Below are positions 23,894-31,755 of a stretch of DNA of 32,263 nt, one piece after another. The DNA is from Rhizobium aethiopicum. GTDB taxonomy: Bacteria; Pseudomonadota; Alphaproteobacteria; Rhizobiales; Rhizobiaceae. The stretch lies in NCBI RefSeq assembly GCF_014197535.1, contig NZ_JACIFV010000039.1, positions 3,853-36,115 on the forward strand, given 5' to 3'. The translations under genes and the position numbers were made by a program. Each line of letters starts with the position of its first letter. Within the stretch, counting starts at the first letter, position 1. Below the pieces are notes generated by a model that had not been told where the DNA came from, did no database searches, and saw only the letters and a list, made by a program, of their open reading frames with translations.

Positions 23894-25168
23894 TCAGATC
23901 TTATAAATCCGCTTCCGCGTCCCCTCGAGCCGCGTAAGGATGGCCTTACGCCGGTCGGGCTTGGCCATGAACTCCTGGAAGCCCACGAGGCCGGCCTGGG
24001 CCATATCCGGATCGCTGTCGCGGTCGTAATATTGCGAGGTGCCCTGCACCGTCTTCATCGTCTCGACGGCGATATTGACGAGCGGGTCCTTACTCGGCGG
24101 CAGGTCGTTGCGCGGCGGCACGTTGCCGCCCGGCTCCAGATAGGTGGCCAGGTTTTCCGGACGATAGAAATAGGCGAGGAATTCTCGGGCGCCCTGCTTG
24201 TTCTTGGCCTTGGCGGGAATGTGGATCGAATTGACCGAGAATTCTTCGAAGTGGCCGACCTTGGCATCGAGCACCGGGAAGGTGGCGTAAGCGAGCTGCG
24301 GCAGGTCCGCTTCGGTGAAGGCCGAGCGCAGGAAGGCGCCGAGGTTCATCATGCCGGCCTTCTTCTGCGCCAGAAGTGCTGCGGCCTCCTGCCAGCCGAA
24401 GGAGGTGTGGTTCGGCGTGAAGAAGCCCTTTGATATCATCGCTTCCCACTGGTCGAAGACCGGCGTCAGCGCCGGATCGAGATAGCTCATCTCGCCGTTC
24501 ATCAGCGCCATGTGCCTGTCGAGCCCGTTGATGCGCAGGTTCATCTGATCGAACCAGCCGGCCGCCGGCCACAATTCCTTGGTGCCGATCGCAACCGGGG
24601 TGATGCCTGCCGCCTTGCACTTTTCGCCATAGGCCAGGAACTCTTCCGCCGTCTTCGGCACCGTCAGCCCGTATTGATCGAACACGTCCTTGCGGTAGAA
24701 CATGCCCCAGAGAGTGCCGCCGGTGGGCAGGCCGTATTGCTTGCCGTCTTCGGTGACGGCGCCGGCCGTCGCACCGAGCACGTCCTTGTATTTTTCCTTC
24801 TCGAAAAGGTCGGAAATATCATCGAACAACCCGCGCTTGACGAAGGCGCGCATGCGGTTGCCCGAGAACCAGAAGCAGATGTCGGGCGCGCCGGCGACGA
24901 GGTAGTTGCGGATCGCCGTCTTGTGGGCCTCGTGGTCCATATTGTTGACGACGACGTTGACGCCGGCTTCCTTGCCAAAGCCCGCCGCGATCGCCTTCAG
25001 CGCATCGAGTGCTGCGCCGTTATTCTCCGACGAGATGATGGTGACGTCCTGCGCCTGCGCGATCGCAGGCATCGGAAAGCTGCCCGTGACCGCCGCCGCC
25101 GAAACCGCGCCCGCCCCTTTCAGGAAGCTTCTGCGGGTGGTTGAGGGAAAATGCTTTAAGAATACCAT
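23894..25168 (-). CDS. Sugar ABC transporter substrate-binding protein with Tat signal
   Basis: 424 residues; ATG 25168 has GGAGGA 6 bases upstream. The leader has a twin-arginine motif 'TTRRSFLKGAG' (R12-R13), an Ala-rich h-region and a probable AxA cleavage near 37-39, so it is exported folded via Tat. The mature protein is a cluster-B type solute-binding protein for sugars ('YGLPTGGTLWGMFYRKDVFDQ', 'WPAAGWFDQMNL', 'FLAYFYRPENLATYLEPGGN'). It is first in the operon and should deliver a galactoside to the permeases. Divergent from the ROK regulator. Confidence 0.92.
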   Translation of the reverse strand: MVFLKHFPSTTRRSFLKGAGAVSAAAVTGSFPMPAIAQAQDVTIISSENNGAALDALKAIAAGFGKEAGVNVVVNNMDHEAHKTAIRNYLVAGAPDICFWFSGNRMRAFVKRGLFDDISDLFEKEKYKDVLGATAGAVTEDGKQYGLPTGGTLWGMFYRKDVFDQYGLTVPKTAEEFLAYGEKCKAAGITPVAIGTKELWPAAGWFDQMNLRINGLDRHMALMNGEMSYLDPALTPVFDQWEAMISKGFFTPNHTSFGWQEAAALLAQKKAGMMNLGAFLRSAFTEADLPQLAYATFPVLDAKVGHFEEFSVNSIHIPAKAKNKQGAREFLAYFYRPENLATYLEPGGNVPPRNDLPPSKDPLVNIAVETMKTVQGTSQYYDRDSDPDMAQAGLVGFQEFMAKPDRRKAILTRLEGTRKRIYKI

Positions 25169-25338
25169 TGAATTCCTCCCGGTTGATCGACCGCCTGGCC
25201 CGAGCCGCCTCCTCCTTGGAGCGTGCCCATGCAGGCATTCAACGCGCCGATCCCGCCTCCTGAACCCGACCGTACAATCCGGCTGCCTCAGTTGATCGGC
25301 GGCCGAACTTATGCATAGATTGTGCGAGCCCGCAATAA

Positions 25339-25355
25339 TTAATTTACAAAATTAA
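25339..25355. promoter_or_regulatory. Candidate ROK-regulator operator
   Basis: TTAATTT-ACA-AAATTAA is a perfect 7-bp inverted repeat with a 3-bp spacer. AT-rich palindromes of this kind are typical of NagC/Mlc/XylR-type sites. It ends 10 bases before the GTG of the ROK gene and touches its AAGGA ribosome site, so binding would block the regulator's own expression; it also lies upstream of the transporter operon. Confidence 0.6.
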
Positions 25356-25365
25356 GGAATGTATC

Positions 25366-26577
25366 GTGAAGCTGAAAGGCGACCAGACCACGGCGAGAGC
25401 CATGAACCGACGCCTCATCCTCAACCTTCTTCGCCGCGAAGGGCCGAGGAGCCGCGCCGATATCGCGACCGTGATCGGGCTCAGCCCCGCCGCGGTCACC
25501 TTCGTCGTCGCGGACCTGCTGGAAGAGGGCATCGTTACCGAGGGCAAGGCCGTGCCCGGTCCGGCCGGGCGCCGGCCGATCCCGGTCGAGATCAATTACG
25601 AGCATTCGCTCGCGCTCGGCTTCAAGCTAATGGTGGATTCGGTGGAATGCGTGGCGACCGATCTCGCCACCAATCCCGTCGCCGCCATGCGCGTAGGCCT
25701 TGACGGCCACGATCCGGATTATGTCGCCGATCTCGTGGCGGCCACAGTCCCGGAACTGGTGAAGCTCGCCGGCCGGCCGAAGGCCAAGCTCGCCGGCATC
25801 GGCATCTCCATGCCCGGCGTCATCAACCACGAACAGACCGCCTGCGTGCGCAGCCATCGCTTCCAATGGGACAATGTTCCGCTGGCCGCGCTGGTCGCAA
25901 GCCGCGTCCACGTGCCGGTCTGGCTGGAGGACGATACCAACGCCTATGCCATCGCCCAGCAGCTCTTCGGCCTCGGCCGCCAGCACCGCAACATGGCGGT
26001 GCTCGCCGTCGGCGTCGGCATCAGCTGCGCCCTCGTCATCGACGGCAAGCTCTATCGCGGCGCCAATGGCGCGGCCGGCAAATTCGGCCACACGCTGTTC
26101 GAAGAGAATGGCCGCCTCTGCGAATGCGGCAAGCGCGGCTGCCTGATGGCCTATCACTCCGAACTCTCGATGCTGCGCCGCTGGCGCGAAGCGACCGGCC
26201 GCGGCGACGAGCTCGGCCTGCCCGAACTCCGCGAAGCGCTTTCATCGGGCGACGCGACCGCCCTCACCCTCGTCGCCGAATCCGGCCGCGGCATCGGCAC
26301 CGCACTCGCCAACCTCGTCAACATCACCGACCCCGAAGTCATCGTCGCCGGCGGCGAAGCCGTCTCCCTCGGCGATCCCTTCCTCACGCCGCTGCGCGAA
26401 GCCCTCGCCGCCCGAACCTTCCGCACCGCCCCACCGCTGCTGCCCGACTGGGAAGACAACTCCTGGGCAAGAGGAGCTGCGGCGCTGGTGACCCAGAAGA
26501 TCTTCGACTTCGAGTCATCGGGAGGGGTGACCGATATTGCGACACTCGGCGTGAGAGGTTCGACGTCGGCGGCTTGA
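25366..26577 (+). CDS. ROK-family transcriptional regulator
   Basis: 403 residues from GTG 25366; AAGGA lies about 7 bases upstream. Residues ~10-65 form a winged helix ('RRLILNLLRREGPRSRADIA', 'GLSPAAVTFVVADLLEEGIV'). The rest is a ROK domain with the zinc-site motif CECGKRGC (252-259). The Glu that usually follows the last Cys by two is Met ('GCLMAYHS'), and the ROK kinase 'ENDAN' reads 'LEDDTNAY', so it is probably a non-catalytic sugar sensor. Divergent placement from the transporter and GH42 operon, with an AT-rich palindrome between, indicates control of that operon, probably relieved by the imported sugar or its product. Confidence 0.92.
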   Translation: MKLKGDQTTARAMNRRLILNLLRREGPRSRADIATVIGLSPAAVTFVVADLLEEGIVTEGKAVPGPAGRRPIPVEINYEHSLALGFKLMVDSVECVATDLATNPVAAMRVGLDGHDPDYVADLVAATVPELVKLAGRPKAKLAGIGISMPGVINHEQTACVRSHRFQWDNVPLAALVASRVHVPVWLEDDTNAYAIAQQLFGLGRQHRNMAVLAVGVGISCALVIDGKLYRGANGAAGKFGHTLFEENGRLCECGKRGCLMAYHSELSMLRRWREATGRGDELGLPELREALSSGDATALTLVAESGRGIGTALANLVNITDPEVIVAGGEAVSLGDPFLTPLREALAARTFRTAPPLLPDWEDNSWARGAAALVTQKIFDFESSGGVTDIATLGVRGSTSAA

Positions 26578-26945
26578 GGGTGAGAGCGACGGGATCTCCC
26601 TTGCCGGGGAGCGGTGCGGCATACCCCCCTCTGCCCTGCCGGGCATCTCCCCCACAAGGGTGGAGATCGGCAAGAGGTTGGACCATCGTTCCCTCACCGC
26701 CGCAGCCCAGCAGCTATACGGTCTTTGCTTGGGGAAGCCATCGCGCCCAGCCGATCTCCCCACTTGTGGGGGAGATGCCCGGCAGGGCAGAGGGGGGTGC
26801 CACACGGCATGACGAAAAAGGCTAGCCCCCGTGACCGCCTCTCTCCCGGCCATCTCCCAGGCCTCGTTGCAATTCGCGCTCACGCGACTACCTTTCATGC
26901 GAGGCCACTTTCCCAGTGGCAAAGAGAACATCAGGCGAGCAAGCC
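26578..26945. other. Intergenic region dominated by an inverted repeat
   Basis: Apart from the repeat at 26615-26804 it holds a small hairpin, GCCACT-TTCCC-AGTGGC, at about 26903-26920 just before the DUF2277 gene. No gene is supported; open frames on both strands are products of the repeat. Confidence 0.55.
26615..26804. repeat. Long inverted repeat, arms of about 55 bp
   Basis: Left arm 26615-26670 ('..cccccctctgccctgccggg..catctcccccacaag..') and right arm 26751-26804 are near-perfect reverse complements, separated by ~80 bp of unique sequence. The arms lie directly after the ROK gene and could act as a transcription end. Confidence 0.8.
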
Positions 26946-27212
26946 ATGTGCCGAAACATAAAACCTCTGTTCAACTTCGACCCGCCGGCGACGGACGAAG
27001 AGATCCATGATGCCGCGCTGCAGTTCGTGCGCAAGCTCAGCGGAACGACCAAGCCGTCGAAGCGCAATGAGGCCGCCTTCGAACGCGCGGTCAGTTCGAT
27101 CGCAGCTTGCGCCCGTGAATTGCTCGATTCGTTGGAGACGTCTCAGCCGCCTCGCGATCGCGAGGAAGTAGCGGCGAAGGCGCGGGCGAGATCCGCGATG
27201 CGGTTCGCGTAA
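26946..27212 (+). CDS. DUF2277 family protein
   Basis: 88 residues from ATG 26946. The opening 'MCRNIKPLFNFDPPATDEE', the central 'AALQFVRKLSGTTKPSKRNE' and the ending 'TSQPPRDREEVAAKARARSA' are the conserved blocks of DUF2277, a small soluble family of unknown function widespread in alphaproteobacteria and actinobacteria. Full length. The ribosome site (GGCGAG) is weak. No functional partner can be named. Confidence 0.9.
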   Translation: MCRNIKPLFNFDPPATDEEIHDAALQFVRKLSGTTKPSKRNEAAFERAVSSIAACARELLDSLETSQPPRDREEVAAKARARSAMRFA

Positions 27213-27367
27213 GCCAAGCCTCGTTCTGGCAGGGAATCTCAGCCGGACCTGCAGATACATTCGCTTACAAAAACACAGGTTTCCAGACACATCCCTGGTT
27301 CAATCATCGACTGAAATGGCGACGCGGCCAACGAGCCGGAAACGATCAATTCAGGAAGGATGACACG

Positions 27368-27754
27368 ATGAAAATGATCCAGGCCATGGCGCTCGCCATT
27401 CTCCTCGGCGGCGCGGCGGCAGCGAATGCGGAACAGCCGCTGCAGCGCACCGACCTCCTCAGAAGCGATATCGACGTGCCCGGCCATGAGGCCGTTCAGG
27501 TGCGCGTCGATTTCGCGCCCGGCGTTCTTGCTCCGAACCACTCGCATCCCGGCGAAGAGATCGCCTTCGTCATCGAGGGAACACTGGAATATCAGCTCGA
27601 AGGCAGGGAGCCGGTGACCCTCAAGGCCGGCCAGTCGCTGTTCATTCCGTCCGGCGTGGTGCACTCGGCCAAGAATGTCGGCAGCGGCAAGGCTTCGGAA
27701 CTGGCGACCTATATCGTGCATAAGGGCGAGGCGCTGGTCATGCCGGTCAAGTGA
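27368..27754 (+). CDS. Exported cupin-domain protein
   Basis: 128 residues with a signal peptide (1-21, 'AMALAILLGGAAAANA'); AGGAAGG lies about 8-10 bases before the ATG. Cupin motif 1 is complete: H58-S-H60, E64 and G71 in 'NHSHPGEEIAFVIEG'; motif 2 is 'LFIPSGVVHSA' with H99. It is a single-domain, probably periplasmic, metal-binding beta barrel. Enzymatic or binding role unknown. It may be transcribed with the DUF2277 gene (155-bp gap) or alone. Confidence 0.88.
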   Translation: MKMIQAMALAILLGGAAAANAEQPLQRTDLLRSDIDVPGHEAVQVRVDFAPGVLAPNHSHPGEEIAFVIEGTLEYQLEGREPVTLKAGQSLFIPSGVVHSAKNVGSGKASELATYIVHKGEALVMPVK

Positions 27755-27867
27755 AGGTTGCATTGAGTTCGGCGTCGGGCGCACGCCCCATGCGTCGGAC
27801 TCGTCTTGAAACTGATCAGGATAGTTGGAACCTGATCAGCTAGCGCGACACCTGCGCAAAAATGGAT

Positions 27868-27900
27868 AGCAGCTCCCGCCGGCGGCAGGCGCTGCTTTTT
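27868..27900 (+). terminator. Probable terminator after the cupin gene
   Basis: AGCAGC (27868-27873) pairs with GCTGCT (27891-27896), with a GC-rich self-complementary interior (GCCGGCGGC) and a run of Ts ending at 27900. It lies ~115 bases after the cupin stop. Confidence 0.5.
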
Positions 27901-27955
27901 GAAGCAGGTGATCTCAGAAATTAGCTGCGTGCACAGCTTATGTCCTCATGCGACC

Positions 27956-28402
27956 TTACTGCTGCGGCTGCGCCGGCGGCGGGGTACCGATCTTGTCCAG
28001 AACCTTCTTGGCGAGAGCCGGGTCGCTCTGCGCGGCCGTCAGGATCGACGAATATTCCTCGACCGAGATGTCGTGAGAGGCCTGGACGGTGTCGACCATC
28101 TGCTTCTTGGCTTCTTCCTGCAGCTTTTGCTTCGCAGCCTGGTCCTTCGTCGCGTCGATCTTGGCGGAATATTCCTGCCTGACCTTATCGACCTGCACAT
28201 AGGCAACGGCAAAGGCCTCGAGTTTCTGATCACTGACAGGGGCAGCCGCACCGGTACCACCCTGTCCTTGCATCGGCGCCTGGCCCTGTGCCGGCGGCTG
28301 CTGTTGCGCCTGGGCAAGCTCGGTCGCGGATGCCGGGCTGAGAGCAAGCAGACTGAACACCGCGGCTGTCATCGTTGCGAGGGATGTGTAACGAGTGATC
28401 AT
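27956..28402 (-). CDS. Exported DUF4168 family protein
   Basis: ATG 28402 has AAAAGGA about 6 bases upstream; a second ATG two codons earlier abuts that site and the longer frame to 28645 has no support. The product is 148 residues: signal peptide (about 1-28, ending 'SPASA'), a Gln/Gly/Pro-rich linker ('AQQQPPAQGQAPMQG'), then the DUF4168 helical domain ('DQKLEAFAVAYVQVDKVRQ', 'QASHDISVEEYSSILTAAQS') and a Pro/Gln tail. Function unknown; the family is periplasmic or surface-associated. Monocistronic. Confidence 0.88.
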   Translation of the reverse strand: MITRYTSLATMTAAVFSLLALSPASATELAQAQQQPPAQGQAPMQGQGGTGAAAPVSDQKLEAFAVAYVQVDKVRQEYSAKIDATKDQAAKQKLQEEAKKQMVDTVQASHDISVEEYSSILTAAQSDPALAKKVLDKIGTPPPAQPQQ

Positions 28403-28575
28403 TTTCATTCCTTTTCCGGTGATTTTGGACGGCAGCAAGACCGCCTCGGTCGATCGCTCAGCCGATCTAAAGGCTGGCGAGGTCGCAACGATGAAGGCTG
28501 AAAAGGGCTCAGTGCGGCGATAACAGGGCCATTTGCTGACGATTGAGCGGCAGCTTTGTGGCCCGACGCCAGCCG

Positions 28576-29442
28576 CTACTTCGCAAACTTCCGCGCACCC
28601 ATCACGCAGAGAATAACCGCGACCGTTACGCCGAGCATGCCCCACGTCACCGGCTCGTGCAGCAGGGTGGCGGCGAGCGCCAGGCCGAAGAAGGGCTGGA
28701 GCAGCTGCAACTGGCCGACGGCGGCGATGCCGCCCAGCGAGAGGCCGCGATACCAGAAGATGAAACCAATGAGCATCGAGAACAGCGAGACATAGGCAAG
28801 GCCGATGAGCGCCGGCGTTTCGATGCCGGCGAAACTTTCCGGCCGGTAGGCGAACGCGACTGCAATCATGATCGGCAGCGACAGGACCAGCGCCCAGGAA
28901 ATCACCTGCCAGCCGCCGAGCGTGCGCGACAGCCGGCCGCCCTCGGCATAACCGAGACCGCAGGCGAGAATGGCCGCCAGCATCAACAGGTCGCCGACCG
29001 GCGAGGCCGTCAGGCCTTGCGTCAGGGCAAAGCCCGCAACCAGCGTACTGCCGAGGATGGAGAAAAGCCAGAAGGCCGGCTTCGGCCGCTCACCGCCGCG
29101 GATGACGCCGAAGATGGCCGTTGCAAGCGGCAGCAGACCGACGAAGACGATCGAATGGGCTGACGTGACATGCTGCAGCGCCAGCGCCGTCAGCAGCGGA
29201 AAGCCGACCACGACGCCGAGCGCGACAACGGCCAGCGAGAGGATATCGCGCCCGGCCGGCCGCTTTTCACGAAAGACGATCAGCAGGCCGAGCGCCAGCA
29301 GCCCGGCGATCGCCGCGCGCGCAACGGTCAGGAAGACGGGATCGAACTGCGCCACCGCCACGCGCGTCGCCGGCAGCGAGCCGCTGAAGATCACCACACC
29401 GATCAAACCATTGACCCACCCTGCCGTCATTCGCTCCATCAT
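28576..29442 (-). CDS. EamA/DMT-family transporter
   Basis: The start at 29442 (ATG ATG; the second codon is equally possible) follows AAGGA at 29447-29451; the frame extends to 29499 without a ribosome site. The 288-residue protein has ten hydrophobic segments in two EamA repeats, with Arg/Lys-rich inner loops ('FREKRPAGR', 'RGGERPKP'). These are drug/metabolite exporters, often for amino acids or small amphipathic compounds. It is divergent from a MocR-type regulator gene, a very common pairing, which suggests pyridoxal-phosphate- or amino-compound-responsive control. Substrate unknown. Confidence 0.9.
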   Translation of the reverse strand: MMERMTAGWVNGLIGVVIFSGSLPATRVAVAQFDPVFLTVARAAIAGLLALGLLIVFREKRPAGRDILSLAVVALGVVVGFPLLTALALQHVTSAHSIVFVGLLPLATAIFGVIRGGERPKPAFWLFSILGSTLVAGFALTQGLTASPVGDLLMLAAILACGLGYAEGGRLSRTLGGWQVISWALVLSLPIMIAVAFAYRPESFAGIETPALIGLAYVSLFSMLIGFIFWYRGLSLGGIAAVGQLQLLQPFFGLALAATLLHEPVTWGMLGVTVAVILCVMGARKFAK

Positions 29443-29580
29443 GCATTCCTTCCGAGATGCATGTCGTCGAAACCCTGCGGCTGAGAGAACGGCATGCATA
29501 GATAATAACCTCAGGCGCGTTAGCTGAATCGAAGTCGCGAGAACGGGCCGTCACCCTTATCCGCCAATGCCGATAGCCAC

Positions 29581-29616
29581 GACAGTGACGGTCTGATACG
29601 GTTTCGCAAAACTGTC
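29581..29616. promoter_or_regulatory. Dyad in the EamA/MocR divergent region
   Basis: GACAGT (29581-29586) and ACTGTC (29611-29616) are exact inverted repeats 24 bp apart, ending 21 bp before the chosen start of the MocR-type gene. It could be an operator for that regulator; the wide spacing leaves this uncertain. Confidence 0.35.
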
Positions 29617-29637
29617 ATGGTTCAAAAGGCAGTACGG

Positions 29638-31029
29638 ATGAACGCAGAGATGGCGGGGCGCACCCGCGTCGAGATGGTGATGGCGACGATCCGGCAGCGC
29701 ATCGCCGGGCGCAGCCTGACACCGGGGGCAAGGCTGCCCTCGGTGCGCGGCCTCGCGGCCAGCATGAAGCTCTCAACCTCGACCGTCGTCGACGCCTATG
29801 AGCGCTTGGTCGCCGAGGGTGCGATCCTGTCACGGCCGGGTTCCGGCTTCTATGTCGCCAATCAGGCGGCCCCCTTCGCGCTGGCCGAGGCCGGGCCGAA
29901 GCTCGACCGCGCCGTCGATCCCCTCTGGATTTCGCGGCAATCGCTGGAGGCGGATGAAGCCGATCTGAAGCCCGGGTGCGGCTGGCTGCCGCCCTCCTGG
30001 CTGCCCGGCGAGGGCATGCGCCGGGCACTCCGAACGCTTGCCCGCGCCGAGGGGCCGGCCCTTGCCGATTACGGCTCGCCGCTCGGCCTGCCGCCGCTGC
30101 GCCAGCTGGTTTCGCGGCGCATGGGCGAGCGCGGCATCGAGGCCTCGCCGGATCAGATCCTGCTCGCCGAGTCCGGCACGCAGGCGATCGACCTGCTCTG
30201 CCGTTTCCTGCTCGAGCCCGGCGATACGGTCTTGGTCGATGACCCCTGCTACTTCAACTTTCACGCATTGCTGCGCGCCCACCGGGCGAAGATCGTCAGC
30301 GTGCCCTATACATCCTCCGGCCCCGATCTCGAACTCTTCGCGCAGACGCTCGCCGAATATCGGCCGCGGCTCTACATCACCAACTCCGCCATCCATAATC
30401 CGACGGGCGCCACGCTTTCTCCCGTCACGGCCCACCGAGTGCTGAAGCTCGCCGACCAGTTCGATCTCACCATCATCGAAGACGATATCTTTGCTGATTT
30501 CGAATATACGGCCGCACCCCGCCTTGCCGCTTTCGACGGGCTCGAGCGCGTCATCCACATCGGCAGCTTTTCGAAGACGCTTTCGGCCTCCGCCCGCTGC
30601 GGCTTCGTCGCCGCCAGGCCCGAATGGATCGAGGGCCTCACCGACCTCAAGATCGCCACCTCTTTCGGCGGCGGCCGGATGACGGCCGAGCTGGTGCTCA
30701 ACGTCTTGAGCGACGGCGGCTATCGCAAACACATGGAAATACTCAGGCAGCGGCTGGCGCGCGCCATGACCGAGGTCTCGGCCCACCTGAAGGGCTTCGG
30801 GATAAAACCGTGGCTGGAGCCCCAGGCCGGCATGTTCCTCTGGTGCCGCCTGCCCGACGGCATCGACGCGGCTGATGTGGCGCGGGCGGCATTGGAGAAG
30901 CGGGTCGTGCTGGCGCCGGGCAATGCGTTCAGCCTGTCGCAATCGGCGACGAATTTCATGCGGTTCAATGTGTCGCAGACGCTGGATGAGAGAGTGTTTG
31001 CGGTGTTGGGGGACGTGTTGGGAAGGTAG
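29638..31029 (+). CDS. MocR-type GntR/aminotransferase-fold transcriptional regulator
   Basis: ATG 29638 is chosen because AAAAGG sits 8 bases upstream; ATG 29617 has no ribosome site. The protein has 463 residues. The N-terminal GntR winged helix (about 5-75; 'IRQRIAGRSLTPGARLPSVR', 'STSTVVDAYERLVAEGAIL', 'SRPGSGFYV') is followed by a type I PLP aminotransferase-fold domain. The Schiff-base lysine is in 'IGSFSKTLSASARCGF' (K313), and 'NPTGATLSP' and 'EDDIFADFEY' are the PLP-site loops. Such proteins use PLP as a sensor and control transporter or PLP-synthesis genes; the divergent EamA exporter is the natural target. Confidence 0.92.
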   Translation: MNAEMAGRTRVEMVMATIRQRIAGRSLTPGARLPSVRGLAASMKLSTSTVVDAYERLVAEGAILSRPGSGFYVANQAAPFALAEAGPKLDRAVDPLWISRQSLEADEADLKPGCGWLPPSWLPGEGMRRALRTLARAEGPALADYGSPLGLPPLRQLVSRRMGERGIEASPDQILLAESGTQAIDLLCRFLLEPGDTVLVDDPCYFNFHALLRAHRAKIVSVPYTSSGPDLELFAQTLAEYRPRLYITNSAIHNPTGATLSPVTAHRVLKLADQFDLTIIEDDIFADFEYTAAPRLAAFDGLERVIHIGSFSKTLSASARCGFVAARPEWIEGLTDLKIATSFGGGRMTAELVLNVLSDGGYRKHMEILRQRLARAMTEVSAHLKGFGIKPWLEPQAGMFLWCRLPDGIDAADVARAALEKRVVLAPGNAFSLSQSATNFMRFNVSQTLDERVFAVLGDVLGR

Positions 31030-31086
31030 GATCAAATCGAGGGCCTCATCGCACACCCAATCATGCCCTTTGCTTACGCTCCGAAG

Positions 31087-31234
31087 GAAGACCCCTCCCC
31101 AACCCCTCCCCACAAGGGGGAGGGACTAATCTGGGGCACGGCCTCGCTCCTTCCGAAGCCTCGAAGATTTGGAAAACCGGTGCGGCAAATTAAGCCCCTC
31201 CCCCCTGTGGGGAGGGGTTTGGGGCGGGGTCTTC
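31087..31234. repeat. Inverted repeat between convergent genes, arms of about 38 bp
   Basis: The left arm (31087-31124, 'gaagacccctccccaaccc..') and right arm (31196-31234, '..ggggcggggtcttc') are close reverse complements, and each also folds on itself (CCCCTCCCC with GGGGAGGGG type). It fills the gap between the MocR-type gene and the response regulator and may serve as a two-way transcription end. Confidence 0.75.
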
Positions 31235-31243
31235 TACCACCCA

Positions 31244-31645
31244 TCAAAACGACCGATTGAGCGCCTTATCGTTCTCCAGCCGCGTCACGCAGCCCTCCAG
31301 CTTGGCGAGCAGCAGGTCGAAGTCGAGCGGCTTCGTCAGATAATCCGCAGCACCGGCCCGCAGGCCGGCGAGCGTGTTTTCCCGGTCTGTCAGCGCCGTC
31401 AGCATGATGAAGGGAATGTTGGAGAGTTCTGGGTGATTGATCTGGATTTCCGCCAGAAGCTGGTGCCCATCCATGACAGGCATGGAAATATCGCTGATGA
31501 CGATATCAGGCCATTTCGATAGGATCATTTCCAGGCCCTCTGCGCCGTTCGAGGCCTCGAGCGTCCTGTAGCCGGCCTCGCTCAACTCTTCGACGAGGAG
31601 ATTTCGGATATCGACTTCGTCTTCTACGCACAGGACTGTAACCAT
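31244..31645 (-). CDS. Single-domain response regulator (CheY-like receiver)
   Basis: 133 residues, a receiver domain with no output domain. Acidic pocket E8-D9-E10, phospho-acceptor D52 in 'IVISDISMPVMDG', T83 in 'IMLTALTD' and K105 in 'DYLTKPLDF' are all intact. GGAAAGAG precedes the ATG at 31645. The last codons of a histidine kinase lie 11 bases upstream on the same strand, so the original two genes formed a kinase-regulator pair. With the kinase broken, phosphorylation would need another kinase. Confidence 0.92.
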   Translation of the reverse strand: MVTVLCVEDEVDIRNLLVEELSEAGYRTLEASNGAEGLEMILSKWPDIVISDISMPVMDGHQLLAEIQINHPELSNIPFIMLTALTDRENTLAGLRAGAADYLTKPLDFDLLLAKLEGCVTRLENDKALNRSF

Positions 31646-31656
31646 ACGCTCTTTCC

Positions 31657-31755
31657 TTAAGCTGCGACTTGTTGATCCGACAATAGAAACTCTATTGGCA
31701 GAAAAATGGTGAATGTTGTGCCCTTGCCAAGCTCACTCGTCACCTCGACGGTGCC
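31657..31755 (-). pseudogene. C-terminal remnant of a histidine kinase
   Basis: On the minus strand, the frame ending at the TAA 31657-31659 reads 'GTVEVTSELGKGTTFTIFLP' followed by IEFLLSDQQVAA. This is the end of a HisKA/HATPase_c kinase (the G2-box-distal beta strands). Upstream of about 31755 the same frame no longer matches a kinase, and no N-, G1- or G2-box can be seen on either side. I read it as a kinase truncated by deletion, with mosaic repeat copy C beginning 150 bases further on. Confidence 0.65.

Noticed and set aside
29830..31113. 427-codon minus-strand frame
   Set aside because: Antisense to the MocR-type regulator gene; high-GC shadow.
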